Notes under the pieces: generated by a model
Seen by the model: only the letters and a program-made list of their open reading frames with translations
Told to the model about the DNA's origin: nothing
Databases searched by the model: none
Shown here: positions 1 through 7,939 of the stretch, piece by piece
How the letters are laid out: each line of letters opens with the position of its first letter
Numbering within the stretch: the first letter of the stretch is position 1
Position numbers and translations under genes: made by a program
Assembly: GCA_002371315.1 (NCBI GenBank)
Contig: DFHL01000068.1
Location: 8,776-22,261, forward strand
From: Bacteroidales bacterium UBA3724
Lineage (GTDB): Bacteria; Bacteroidota; Bacteroidia; Bacteroidales; P3
Direction: 5' to 3'
DNA length: 13,486 nucleotides

Positions 1-342
1 CAGTCCATTGTGCCCTACCTTGTCGGTATGTCGCCCACCAAGGCGCGCCGCAGCATCCTGTCGGCATCGCTCAACGTCGGTGCCGAGCACTACGACGGCA
101 TAACGGATATGAGCCACGCAATAGTCTACAAGCAGTCGCCGGAATACAGCGGCCGCACGGGTGCGGAATACGGCAGCCGCGTGGAGCTGTGGTACTGCGA
201 CAAGTCGGTGGTGGCGATGGAAGAACTGGAGCGTATGAAGCAACGCCAGATAGAGGATTCGATCCGCGCCCTGTACGAGCAGAGCGGCGAAGGCCTTCCG
301 TCGTCGGACCCCTACGGCCTTACTGGACTGGATGAATTTTAA
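1..342 (+). CDS. PASTA domain protein, C-terminal part (5' end outside window)
   Basis: This is the 3' end of a reading frame that is open from the first base, so the true start lies upstream. The visible 113 residues begin inside a PASTA repeat: a VPYLVGMSPTKARRSI-type segment followed by a short linker and a strand-like VELWYC segment. PASTA domains are usually extracytoplasmic and bind peptidoglycan-like ligands or mediate protein contacts. In Bacteroidetes, small membrane-anchored PASTA proteins are commonly found next to an RluD-type pseudouridine synthase, and one follows here after a single intervening gene. The tail after the repeat is acidic and polar (roughly residues 70-113) and has no recognisable domain. 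The TAA stop at 340-342 is 18 bases before the next gene, which suggests cotranscription. The number of PASTA repeats and the membrane anchor cannot be seen. The domain call is fairly firm; the cellular role is inferred. Confidence 0.8.
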   Translation, partial: QSIVPYLVGMSPTKARRSILSASLNVGAEHYDGITDMSHAIVYKQSPEYSGRTGAEYGSRVELWYCDKSVVAMEELERMKQRQIEDSIRALYEQSGEGLPSSDPYGLTGLDEF

Positions 343-360
343 CCTTTAAAAAGCCACATA

Positions 361-2268
361 TTGAAAGTCAAGAGTTTTGCCATATTGTTACTGCTGGGCA
401 TCAGCGCCGCCGCCAACTGCCAAGAGGTGCTTGCACCGCTGTCGACGGCAGCAAGGCCACCTGCAGCCAAGAGTGCCGACACCGTGGTGCTGGAGCTGCC
501 GTTCTTCGACGACTTTGCCGAATACGAAGGACTGCCCGACACCCGCAGATGGCTTTCGTCGCAGGCCTACATCAACAAGGACTATGCGCCCGAAGCTCCA
601 ACAATAGGCGTTGCCACCCTCGATGCACTGGACGCTGACGGCAACCTATACCCTCAAGCCTCGTCGAACCTCTTTGCCGCCGACACGCTGACTTCGCAGA
701 TCGTGCGGCTCGACTCGCTGACAGGCACCTACAAGCGACGGCTGCAGCCATCGGACTCGATATACCTCAGCTTTTTCTGTCTGCCTGGTGGCTGGTATGG
801 CAACACCTGGGAACTGGTGGGCGACGCGCCGGCGATGCAGGATTCTCTGTTTCTGGAATTCTACGACGCCGCAGAAGGATGCTGGAACATAGTATGGGCA
901 TCGGCAGGCCACGATGCCGACACGGCAGGAAGGGCTTCGCACTGGCCCTGGCGTTTTGTGAATATCCGCATCGACGACCAGCGATATTTCACAAACAAAT
1001 TCCAGTTCCGCTTCCGCAACTACGCCAGCCTGGACCCCAACCCCAAAAGCGGCATCGCCGGCAATTGCGACCAATGGAACATCGACTATGTCTACATCAA
1101 CTACAACCGCACCGTTGCCGATTCTATGTTCCGCGACGTTGCCTTTGTGGACAAGGCGCCATCGATGCTTAAAAACTGCCAGGCTATGCCGGCACGACAG
1201 TATAGCGCCGCCGATATGGCTAAAAATCTGGACATAAGGATTGTGAACCGATACAACCAGACTCTTGCCTCTAACTATTTGTATAAAGCCTACGACGCTT
1301 CGGGCCAACAGATTGGACAATATGACGGCGGATTTGAGAACATCGTCCCGTTTTTCCCTAATGGACGCTATCAGGAGATGACCGTCCACAGCAAACCGCC
1401 CGTGAATTTCGCCTTTCCCACCTCGTCAACGCCAACCACCTACGACATCGTCCACATAGTACGCGAAGGCGTTGGTGGCGACAATCACAACGGCAACGAC
1501 ACGATGCGATTCAGTCAGGTCTTTGACAACTACTATGCTTACGACGATGGCTTTGCCGAAAACGGTTACGGCCTTACTTCGACGGGCAGCCGTATGTGGC
1601 TGGCCTGCCGCTACGACCTTCGCGTCGCGGACACGCTTACAGCCATCGACCTCTGTTTCAACCGCACACGCAAAGGCGAGAACGAAGACGTGCGTTTCCA
1701 GCTGTGCGTTTGGACCTGCGAGGACGGCAAGCCTTCGACATTGCTATACAAGGACCCGGAAAAGCAGACACCACAATTCGACGGGTACAATGGCTTCCAC
1801 CGCTACCGCCTTTCACAGCCGCTAACAGTAAACGACACCGTCTTTGTAGGCTTTGAGCAGCTTTCGAACGACTACATCAACCTCGGTTTCGACCGCAGTA
1901 CCGATTCTCGCCAATACACCTACTATCGCACTGGCAACGAATGGATGATGAGCATACTGAGAGGCTCTGTGATGATGCGTCCCGTCTTCGGAATGGCGGC
2001 ATTGGTGTCAATCGACGAACCCGACAGAAGGCACAGCCTGACGCTTTATCCCAATCCCGCCAGCGAAACAGTCAACATCCTGACGGACGACCCTGTGAGC
2101 GACAACGCCGTCGTCACCGTCTTCGACATACAGGGACGCACCGTCCTTGAACGCCCATACAACTGCGCTATCGACATCAGCGCCATACCGTGTGGAATCT
2201 ATATTCTGCGGCTGACCGACAAGCAGACAGGCATCCTGACAAACAACAAGCTAATCATCAAAAGATAA
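361..2268 (+). CDS. secreted protein with T9SS type A C-terminal sorting domain
   Basis: A 635-residue secreted protein. The start is TTG. It is the only plausible start: an in-frame stop lies 18 bases upstream, and it places a basic residue pair and a hydrophobic signal peptide (about residues 2-20) at the N-terminus, whereas the first in-frame ATG is far inside the protein. The Ala-Asn-Cys before Gln-Glu is not a good lipobox, so signal peptidase I cleavage is more likely. The last 76 residues form a standard T9SS type A sorting domain: a LTLYPNPASETVNI-type segment, a VTVFDIQGRTVL-type segment, an ISAIPCGIYILRL-type segment, then a basic KLIIKR end. Such domains direct export through the T9SS across the outer membrane. 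The central 530 residues begin with a PFFDDFAEYEG-type segment and are rich in aromatic and Asp residues, which suggests beta-sandwich modules, but I recognise no enzyme motif. It ends 5 bases before the pseudouridine synthase start. Substrate status is well supported; its function is unknown. Confidence 0.88.
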   Translation: MKVKSFAILLLLGISAAANCQEVLAPLSTAARPPAAKSADTVVLELPFFDDFAEYEGLPDTRRWLSSQAYINKDYAPEAPTIGVATLDALDADGNLYPQASSNLFAADTLTSQIVRLDSLTGTYKRRLQPSDSIYLSFFCLPGGWYGNTWELVGDAPAMQDSLFLEFYDAAEGCWNIVWASAGHDADTAGRASHWPWRFVNIRIDDQRYFTNKFQFRFRNYASLDPNPKSGIAGNCDQWNIDYVYINYNRTVADSMFRDVAFVDKAPSMLKNCQAMPARQYSAADMAKNLDIRIVNRYNQTLASNYLYKAYDASGQQIGQYDGGFENIVPFFPNGRYQEMTVHSKPPVNFAFPTSSTPTTYDIVHIVREGVGGDNHNGNDTMRFSQVFDNYYAYDDGFAENGYGLTSTGSRMWLACRYDLRVADTLTAIDLCFNRTRKGENEDVRFQLCVWTCEDGKPSTLLYKDPEKQTPQFDGYNGFHRYRLSQPLTVNDTVFVGFEQLSNDYINLGFDRSTDSRQYTYYRTGNEWMMSILRGSVMMRPVFGMAALVSIDEPDRRHSLTLYPNPASETVNILTDDPVSDNAVVTVFDIQGRTVLERPYNCAIDISAIPCGIYILRLTDKQTGILTNNKLIIKR

Positions 2269-2273
2269 CCCCT

Positions 2274-3338
2274 ATGAGCATCCCAAGCGAGGAGCAGGTC
2301 GCCATTACCAATAGCGACAGCGAAGAACAGGAACTCTACGAAAACTACCGATTCACAGTAGACCGCGGACAGGAAACGATGCGGATGGACAAATACTTGC
2401 AGATGCGCATCGAAGGCGTGTCGCGCACAAAAATACAAGCCGCCGCCAAGGCTTCCTGTATTCTCGTCAACGACAAACCTGCCAAATCGAACTACAAAAT
2501 CAAGCCCAAGGATGTTATCAGCATACTGCTGCCCACACCGCCACGCGAGATTGAAATCGTTCCGCAGGACATACCTTTCCACATTGTTTACGAGGACGAT
2601 GATGTGCTGGTTGTCGATAAGCAGGCAGGAATGGTGGTCCATCCCGGCTACGGCAACTTCGACGGCACACTGCTCAACGCACTGGCCTACTACTATGAAG
2701 GCAAAAAAGGCAAGGACGGCAACCCTGTCACCCCCTATCTGGTACACCGCATTGACAAGGACACATCTGGCCTGCTGCTCATTGCCAAAAACGAGGATGC
2801 CCAGGTGGCCTTAGCCAAACAGTTCTTCGACCATACCATTGAACGGAAGTACAATGCCTTGGTATGGGGCGACTTTGCCGACGACAGCGGCACCGTCGAC
2901 GGCAACCTGGCCCGTTCGCAGAAAGACCGCCGAGTGATGGCAGTATACGATGATCCTGAAGTCGGAAAACACGCTGTCACCCACTGGAATGTTCTGGAAC
3001 GATTCGGATATGTGACCCTGATTGAATGCATTCTCGAAACAGGTCGCACCCACCAGATCCGTGCCCATATGAAGCACATCGGACATCCCCTTTTCAACGA
3101 TGCTATGTACGGCGGCGAACAGATACTGAAAGGAACAACGTTCTCAAAATACAAGCAGTTTGTAACCAACTGCTTCCAATTGCTTCCACGCCAGGCCCTG
3201 CACGCCCTTATACTCGGTTTCGAACATCCTACGACACACCAACATCTGCATTTTGAATCGCCCCTACCCGACGACTTTGCCTCTGTATTAGACAAATGGC
3301 GCCGCTATGCCGTTTCGGCTCAAAGCAAGACTGAGTAA
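2274..3338 (+). CDS. rluD: RluD/RluA-family 23S rRNA pseudouridine synthase
   Basis: A 354-residue cytoplasmic enzyme that isomerises uridine to pseudouridine in RNA, most likely in 23S rRNA. I chose the ATG at 2274, 5 bases after the previous stop. An upstream in-frame ATG at 2190 lies inside the preceding gene and would add 28 residues that look like shadow translation. An S4 RNA-binding domain covers about residues 36-87 (RMDKYLQMRIEGVSRTKIQ region). The catalytic domain follows, with the family motif HRIDKDTSGLLLIAK at 158-172; Asp161 is the expected catalytic nucleophile. GRTHQIRAHMKHIGHP at 257-272 and the RQALHA segment near 306 are further RluA/C/D signatures. The 20-30 residue acidic N-terminal extension is common in Bacteroidetes versions. 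RluD itself modifies helix 69 of 23S rRNA. The family is certain; assignment to RluD rather than another RluA-type subfamily rests on the S4 domain, the length and the PASTA-protein neighbourhood. Confidence 0.9.
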   Translation: MSIPSEEQVAITNSDSEEQELYENYRFTVDRGQETMRMDKYLQMRIEGVSRTKIQAAAKASCILVNDKPAKSNYKIKPKDVISILLPTPPREIEIVPQDIPFHIVYEDDDVLVVDKQAGMVVHPGYGNFDGTLLNALAYYYEGKKGKDGNPVTPYLVHRIDKDTSGLLLIAKNEDAQVALAKQFFDHTIERKYNALVWGDFADDSGTVDGNLARSQKDRRVMAVYDDPEVGKHAVTHWNVLERFGYVTLIECILETGRTHQIRAHMKHIGHPLFNDAMYGGEQILKGTTFSKYKQFVTNCFQLLPRQALHALILGFEHPTTHQHLHFESPLPDDFASVLDKWRRYAVSAQSKTE

Positions 3339-3344
3339 AAGTTT

Positions 3345-3384
3345 ACACTAAATCACAGGGGGCCGACCCCGCAAACCACAGTGT
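3345..3384. terminator. possible weak bidirectional terminator between convergent genes
   Basis: The 45-base gap between the convergent pseudouridine synthase and the last gldN-like gene holds a short GC hairpin (GGGG at 3359-3362 paired with CCCC at 3367-3370, four-base loop). It is flanked by a second complementary pair, ACACT at 3345-3349 and AGTGT at 3380-3384. No strong T-run follows on the plus strand; on the minus strand only a TTTT lies downstream. The position favours a terminator, but the structure is weak and this is inference. Confidence 0.3.
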
Positions 3385-4244
3385 CAGTACTCCCACATAT
3401 CCTGACTGATGTCGAGGAGTTCGGACTCTATTCGTTCCGATTCCCAAATAGCCTCAGTGCCGGTAAGATAGTCAAGAATACTGCGGTTGAAACGGTTTGA
3501 GAATCGCGTTATATAGCTGTTGAACATCCTGTTGATGAAAATGTCCTCCCACGACGGCTGATGTGCAATGTTCTGCTCCCAGGTAGCCTCGTTGCGCACC
3601 ATCAGACGGCGCACCTGCGGCGACTGCATTGGAATCCAAAACATCTCGGCAGTACCGATATAATCCAAGTCGCCATCGTGTTCCTTATACAGCTCTTTGG
3701 TAAGACAAAGCGAAAGGATACGGATATTCTGTTCGGTGACCTGTTTGTCGATATACCAAGACTCCTTCAGTCTGATCTGCAGCATCTCGTCCGACAAGAA
3801 CTCTTTAGGAACCAGCACGGTCTTATATTCATAATTCTCGTCATCGTCGACTATCTCAAGAATGATGGTGTCGGCACGCGTAAACCGTTCGACAAAAGCC
3901 TCATTGTCGAGCGGTATCTTCAGCTCATCATCCTCATAGATTGGTATTTCGCCAGCCACCACGGCATCCCATACCACATAGGCAAAGTTACGTCGCCCTT
4001 CAACGCCCCTGCGTTCCGTGGGATAATAAAAGAAATGGTTGAATTTCTCACGGATATCTATCGTGCGCCAAATCATCTGCTCCCACACCACATCGTTTTC
4101 CCGCAAGAAAGGGAAAACAAAAGCCTCGCGTTCCTTGGCAATATGGCGCTGGTAGAAATGCCGAGGCATTGCATCCTCAACCGTCTGAGCTGCAAGCGGC
4201 ACTACTGCCAAAAGAAGGAAAGCACACAGGGCACAGCGTCTCAT
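3384..4244 (-). CDS. second GldN/PorN-like T9SS ring protein (divergent paralogue)
   Basis: A 286-residue exported protein of the GldN/PorN family, which forms the periplasmic part of the T9SS ring with the lipoprotein GldK/PorK. It has a signal peptide (about residues 1-20, ending LAAQ) and the family core WRTIDIREKFNHFFYYP at 59-75. It shares further landmarks with the upstream copy: a WYIDKQ segment, an EMFWIPM segment, a DIFINRMFNSY segment and an identical DMWEY C-terminus. Between these landmarks it differs widely from the neighbouring copy, so this is an old or fast-diverged duplication. In Flavobacterium johnsoniae gldN is followed by the paralogue gldO, and the arrangement here is similar, but I do not claim one-to-one orthology with gldO. 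The gene is last in the T9SS run and begins just after a terminator-like hairpin, so it may be expressed at a lower level than the genes before it. No clear Shine-Dalgarno sequence precedes the ATG. Confidence 0.88.
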   Translation of the reverse strand: MRRCALCAFLLLAVVPLAAQTVEDAMPRHFYQRHIAKEREAFVFPFLRENDVVWEQMIWRTIDIREKFNHFFYYPTERRGVEGRRNFAYVVWDAVVAGEIPIYEDDELKIPLDNEAFVERFTRADTIILEIVDDDENYEYKTVLVPKEFLSDEMLQIRLKESWYIDKQVTEQNIRILSLCLTKELYKEHDGDLDYIGTAEMFWIPMQSPQVRRLMVRNEATWEQNIAHQPSWEDIFINRMFNSYITRFSNRFNRSILDYLTGTEAIWESERIESELLDISQDMWEY

Positions 4245-4250
4245 ATCGTG

Positions 4251-4293
4251 AAAAAAAAGGAAAGAGTCAAGAGTCGCACAGACCCTTGACTCT
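4251..4293 (-). terminator. intrinsic terminator or attenuator between the two gldN-like genes
   Basis: On the minus strand a perfect 9-bp inverted repeat (AGAGTCAAG at 4293-4285 paired with CTTGACTCT at 4271-4263, 13-base loop) is followed by TTCC and then eight T residues. This has the form of a Rho-independent terminator. It lies 26 bases after the stop of the upstream gldN, and the T-run ends only six bases before the ATG of the second copy. I see no Bacteroidetes-type promoter in the 75-base gap, so the downstream gene probably depends on read-through. The four bases between stem and T-run may weaken termination, which would fit partial attenuation. Confidence 0.65.
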
Positions 4294-4319
4294 CTCTATC
4301 CTGTAAAACAATCGTTTTT

Positions 4320-5204
4320 TTAGTATTCCCACATATCCGACTCAATGTCAAAAATTTCCTCCTCGATGGACTGCGATTCAAGAATTGCATCCGTACCAGT
4401 GAGGTAGGCCGAGATAGGACGGTTCATAACATTGGTCTCGCGATAGCAGAAACTGTCGAAATAACGGTCAATGAAGATGTCGTCATACGAACGCTCGGCG
4501 TGCGAGTTGTGTTCATCATAGGCCAGAACCTTGACAAGGGCATTGCGGACACGCATATCATCCATCGGCACCCAGAACATCTCGACATTGTCGCATACAC
4601 GCTCGCCGTCACGGTCCTTGCAGTAGTTGTATACCAGCGTAAGGCCAGTGATGCGGACTTTCTGGCGCGTATCCTGTTTGTCGATGTACCAGTATTCCTT
4701 AATGCGAGCCGAATAGACCTCCTCCGGTTTGAACTCCTCGGTGATAAGGGTATCGCGACCTTCGGTCTCGTCGCCCCACTCGTCATACTCAGCGATATGG
4801 AAAGTGTAGCTGCGGGTCAGCTGACTCATCATCTCCTCATAGGTGAAAGGCGTCGTCAAATCATCCTCTTTGAAGACCTCGATATCACCGTTCTTCAGAG
4901 CGTCCATAATAGCCGTTGTCAGGCTTACGCGACCCTGGGTGTTCTTCGTGGCATCGATGGGGAAGTAGAAGAACTGGTTGAACTTCTCGCGGAAGTCAAT
5001 TGTTCTCCACACCGTGTGTTCCCACACAACATCCGACTCGCGGAGGAATGCATACGGCATTGCCTCGCGACCTTTGACCTGGTCCTTCTTGTAGAAGTCG
5101 TTGAAATTATGGTCTTCTTCGGCATCGATGATGCTCTGTGCGTTGGCCGTAAAAGCTCCAAGCAAAAAGAAGAACAGACCTAAGCAAAACACTGATTTCT
5201 TCAT
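4320..5204 (-). CDS. porN: GldN/PorN, T9SS periplasmic ring component
   Basis: A 294-residue protein of the GldN/PorN family, exported to the periplasm, where it assembles with GldK/PorK into the T9SS ring under the outer membrane. The N-terminus is a typical signal peptide (MKKS then a Leu/Phe-rich stretch, cleavage expected after the ANA near residue 22), with no lipobox. The family core WRTIDFREKFNQFFYFP is at 66-82. It is followed by a YWYIDKQDTRQKVRITGL segment, an EMFWVPMDD segment, a DIFIDRYFDSF segment and a conserved DMWEY end. It starts 18 bases after the gldM stop, in the usual L-M-N order, so it is taken as the main PorN. A terminator-like hairpin follows its stop. Its length matches the family (about 290-340 residues). 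The identification is firm; which of the two copies is functionally dominant is inferred from position. Confidence 0.93.
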   Translation of the reverse strand: MKKSVFCLGLFFFLLGAFTANAQSIIDAEEDHNFNDFYKKDQVKGREAMPYAFLRESDVVWEHTVWRTIDFREKFNQFFYFPIDATKNTQGRVSLTTAIMDALKNGDIEVFKEDDLTTPFTYEEMMSQLTRSYTFHIAEYDEWGDETEGRDTLITEEFKPEEVYSARIKEYWYIDKQDTRQKVRITGLTLVYNYCKDRDGERVCDNVEMFWVPMDDMRVRNALVKVLAYDEHNSHAERSYDDIFIDRYFDSFCYRETNVMNRPISAYLTGTDAILESQSIEEEIFDIESDMWEY

Positions 5205-5222
5205 TGTATTTATGGTTTTATG

Positions 5223-6890
5223 TTATTTCAAACGTAGAGTACAGTCGAGCGAGTGTGTAGCTCCGTCGGGAGTTTTCACAGTCACATCGGTAATGTAAAT
5301 TTTCTGTCCTCGCTTAGCATTGTTGATGCGGCTGATCATTTCAGGAGTCAGGCGGTTGCCCGATCCGTTAAGGTCAAGAGCACCAGAACCTTGCACATTG
5401 AAGACAAACGAGTTGATCTTGAGCGCAGGAATCTGGAAGTCGAAATCCTCCATCGATGCACGCAGCACCGGGTTGGCAGTGATTTCAGCCTTCGACACCT
5501 GGTCGCCGCTCTTGAAGCTACCAATACGCAGCGACGGTTTCGGGATACGTTTGATACGGATTTCCTTCGTACCCATATCCTTCGTCTGGCCGTCAATCTT
5601 GGCCATAACCTTAAGGCTCATCTTGCCGATCTTGGTAGGCTTGATGATATAGTTACCATCGCCGGCATCCTTCACGATAGTGGCATTTCCAGTGGTGATC
5701 GTCGGAGTGATATCCTTCGAGGCAACACCAGGAACACCGATCGAAGCAGGATTGTCGATACCGGCATAGACGACGTTCATCTTGACAAGCTCGGTGACAG
5801 CCACAGGAGCTGCAACGAAATAGCTCTCATCGAACGGATATTCCTCTTCGACACCGTCTTTCATCATATAGACCACACCGTGAACCTTACGCTCGCCCGG
5901 AGCACCGGCACCGGCGGTATACGTAATCGAGCCATCCGGGCCGCTCTTGTACTCGGCACCGTTGATGACAGCACGGAATTCACGCTTCGAGTCGTATGCA
6001 CCTACATTGACCTTCATTTCATATTTGCCACCCTGAATGACATAGCTCGACGTCGGACGGCAAATAGCAGCAATTTGGTCAAACTTGAAGTCCTCCTTGC
6101 CGATCATACCGAAAAGCTTCTTGATGGCATCATATTCGGCATTCATCAATTCCGACTTCATACGCGAAAGGCAAACGATATCGGCGACAGCGATAGCACC
6201 GTCGAAGTTGTACTCCTCCCAGCTGACAAGACGGCCAGCGTGAGAGCTCCAGAATTCACCTTCCACATTCATACCGAAATTCACATCGACAGTGTCGTGC
6301 GTCAAGCTGGTGTCGCGAAACACGGCAGCCACCTTTTCCTTGTATTCGATGATAGCATTCTTGATGTCGATGGCCTTTCCGGTACCTTCGTTGTAGAAGA
6401 AGTGAGTACCCATATCGGTATTATCCTTTTTCTCGATGATGTCGAGACCACCCAAATCAAGGGCAACCTTAGCGCTGTCGAGCAAGAAATTGCCACTTCC
6501 GTCGACGAGCGGGATCTTACGTTTAGTAGTAGTTTGGTCGGCATTGTGGCGTACAACATCTGCCGATTTCTGAATATAGCACAGGAAGCCATAGCGGCCT
6601 TCGTCGATAAGGTTCTTTACCGAATCCGAATAGGCACGAATAGTCTGGGCCGCCTCGTAATACTTGACAGCCTTCGTGGAATCGAGAATCATAGCCTGAT
6701 CGAACATATTGTAAGCCTCTACAATCTGCGTGTCAATATTTTTGTTTGACTCGTTCATAGCATCGCCTACCGTGACGAATCCGTTGAGAATCTCGACAGA
6801 TACGTTCAGTGCCAGCAGGGCGGTGTACACGAGGTACATCATTGCAATCATTTTTTGCCTCGGGGTCTCCGGGCAATTTGTAGCACCCAT
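5223..6890 (-). CDS. porM: GldM/PorM, T9SS motor periplasmic shaft protein
   Basis: A 555-residue inner-membrane protein with one N-terminal transmembrane helix and a long periplasmic region. The signature is a TPRQKMIAMMYLVYTALLAL segment at residues 9-28, matching the family PRQKMI-MYLV-LALNVS pattern. In known systems the helix packs inside the GldL helices to form the proton-motive-force-driven motor, and the periplasmic domains (D1-D4) dimerise and reach the GldK/GldN ring. The first periplasmic third is predicted helical. The C-terminal half is rich in Gly, Lys and beta-strand-like segments, as expected for the Ig-like domains; the last segment contains an ALKINSFVFNVQGSG stretch. The protein is slightly longer than the roughly 515 residues of the well-studied homologues. 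The gene starts 72 bases after the gldL stop, with an AT-rich leader and no clear Shine-Dalgarno site. Confidence 0.95.
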   Translation of the reverse strand: MGATNCPETPRQKMIAMMYLVYTALLALNVSVEILNGFVTVGDAMNESNKNIDTQIVEAYNMFDQAMILDSTKAVKYYEAAQTIRAYSDSVKNLIDEGRYGFLCYIQKSADVVRHNADQTTTKRKIPLVDGSGNFLLDSAKVALDLGGLDIIEKKDNTDMGTHFFYNEGTGKAIDIKNAIIEYKEKVAAVFRDTSLTHDTVDVNFGMNVEGEFWSSHAGRLVSWEEYNFDGAIAVADIVCLSRMKSELMNAEYDAIKKLFGMIGKEDFKFDQIAAICRPTSSYVIQGGKYEMKVNVGAYDSKREFRAVINGAEYKSGPDGSITYTAGAGAPGERKVHGVVYMMKDGVEEEYPFDESYFVAAPVAVTELVKMNVVYAGIDNPASIGVPGVASKDITPTITTGNATIVKDAGDGNYIIKPTKIGKMSLKVMAKIDGQTKDMGTKEIRIKRIPKPSLRIGSFKSGDQVSKAEITANPVLRASMEDFDFQIPALKINSFVFNVQGSGALDLNGSGNRLTPEMISRINNAKRGQKIYITDVTVKTPDGATHSLDCTLRLK

Positions 6891-6937
6891 ATTCTATCTT
6901 TTTATTTGTTCTACCATACTGTTGAATTACATTTACA

Positions 6938-6959
6938 TATGCGTCTCTTGTGGCGCATA
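6938..6959 (-). repeat. intercistronic hairpin between gldL and gldM
   Basis: A 6-bp perfect stem (TATGCG at 6938-6943 with CGCATA at 6954-6959, 10-base loop), which extends by two more pairs after one mismatch, lies just behind the gldL stop. No T-run follows on the minus strand, so it is not an intrinsic terminator. A role in mRNA stability or processing is possible but only inferred. Confidence 0.35.
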
Positions 6960-6962
6960 CGT

Positions 6963-7862
6963 TCAGATGCGGGTCTGCATTGCCGCGAGCATATTGCCGT
7001 ACACATTGTTGAGTTCGGCTACCTTGCGGGTAAGTGCATCCACCTGCTCTTTGTATTTCAACACGCCCTCAGCAGACTCGGCAAAGTTGGCAACCATACT
7101 CTGCATACGCTCCTGGACATCCTTGGTGGCCTCCAGCTGGGCGGTAGAGTTCTGCATCTGGATCTCATACATTGCATTGATCGAAGAGAGGCTCGAAGCC
7201 ATCTTCTTGAGTTCGTCGACATACGAGGAGTCGCCGGTGCGCAGAGTCTGGGCAGTCTCCTGATAGATAGTGGAGAGGCTGGTGACAGCGGCGGTGGCGT
7301 CCTTGAGGCTTTCAGAATAGGAAGAAGACAATTCAAAGTCGTGGTTGATAGACTCCGTCGTGCGTTTGTAAGCCTGCGACAAGTCGTTGGCAGCCTCGGC
7401 GGCGACATCCATATTGGTGACAAATTTGTCCGTAGCGGCCACAGCAGTGGTCATATTGTTCAGCGAGTTGGCCGATTCGGCAAGGTTCTCCATTCCGCGA
7501 CCCAGACGGTCAACCAGTTCAGGTCCAATCTTAGCCTCGGCAAGCATCTTGTCCAGTTCGCCGGTGATGCTGCCATCCGACTTGCTCTGCTGCTCGGGGT
7601 TGACGATATCGTCGCCCTTCATACCAGCCAGTGCCGGGTAGACAAGGCTCCAGTCCCACTCGATGTGGAGAGGTTCAAAAGCAGAAAGGAAGAAAATCAC
7701 AGCTTCGGTACCCATACCCAAAATCAGCATAGGCACAGCACCGGGCCAGTGGTTGATTTTGAACAGAGCACCGATAATAACTGCAGATGCGCCCCATCCA
7801 TACAATTTGCTCATAAAGTTTTTGTAACCTTTACTACGAACAAGGTTGTCAATTTTACTCAT
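6963..7862 (-). CDS. porL: GldL/PorL, T9SS motor inner-membrane protein
   Basis: A 299-residue inner-membrane protein, the stator-like partner of GldM/PorM that couples the proton-motive force to type IX secretion. Two adjacent transmembrane helices lie at about residues 20-38 and 42-62, separated by a short FKINHWPG turn that is diagnostic of the family. The second helix carries Glu53 within GTEAVIFFLS. This probably corresponds to the conserved intramembrane Glu shown to be essential in Flavobacterium johnsoniae GldL, but I assign it by motif, not alignment. Glu63 at the end of the helix is also typical. After residue 75 the protein is cytoplasmic: Ser/Ala-rich and heptad-like, with long helices predicted to form a coiled coil near 245-290. 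It is somewhat longer than some homologues. The gldM gene follows 72 bases after the stop. Confidence 0.95.
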   Translation of the reverse strand: MSKIDNLVRSKGYKNFMSKLYGWGASAVIIGALFKINHWPGAVPMLILGMGTEAVIFFLSAFEPLHIEWDWSLVYPALAGMKGDDIVNPEQQSKSDGSITGELDKMLAEAKIGPELVDRLGRGMENLAESANSLNNMTTAVAATDKFVTNMDVAAEAANDLSQAYKRTTESINHDFELSSSYSESLKDATAAVTSLSTIYQETAQTLRTGDSSYVDELKKMASSLSSINAMYEIQMQNSTAQLEATKDVQERMQSMVANFAESAEGVLKYKEQVDALTRKVAELNNVYGNMLAAMQTRI

Positions 7863-7939
7863 AACTTTAACTTTTTAAATTATGTTTACTTATTTTTTAA
7901 TGTATTTTTTCTATTTAAGACCACACATTCCCGCTCACA

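Noticed and set aside
1..2268. Possible read-through fusion of the PASTA protein and the secreted protein, which lie in the same reading frame
   Set aside because: The TAA stop at 340-342 is clear, and the downstream gene has its own signal peptide directly after the TTG. That would not make sense inside a fusion.
2190..2273. 28-codon N-terminal extension of the RluD-family protein
   Set aside because: It overlaps the sorting-domain coding sequence in another frame and has no conserved residues; the ATG at 2274 fits the operon spacing.
5253..6749. Long plus-strand open frame of 498 codons opposite gldM
   Set aside because: It is the antisense shadow of gldM and has no family features; gldM on the other strand is certain.
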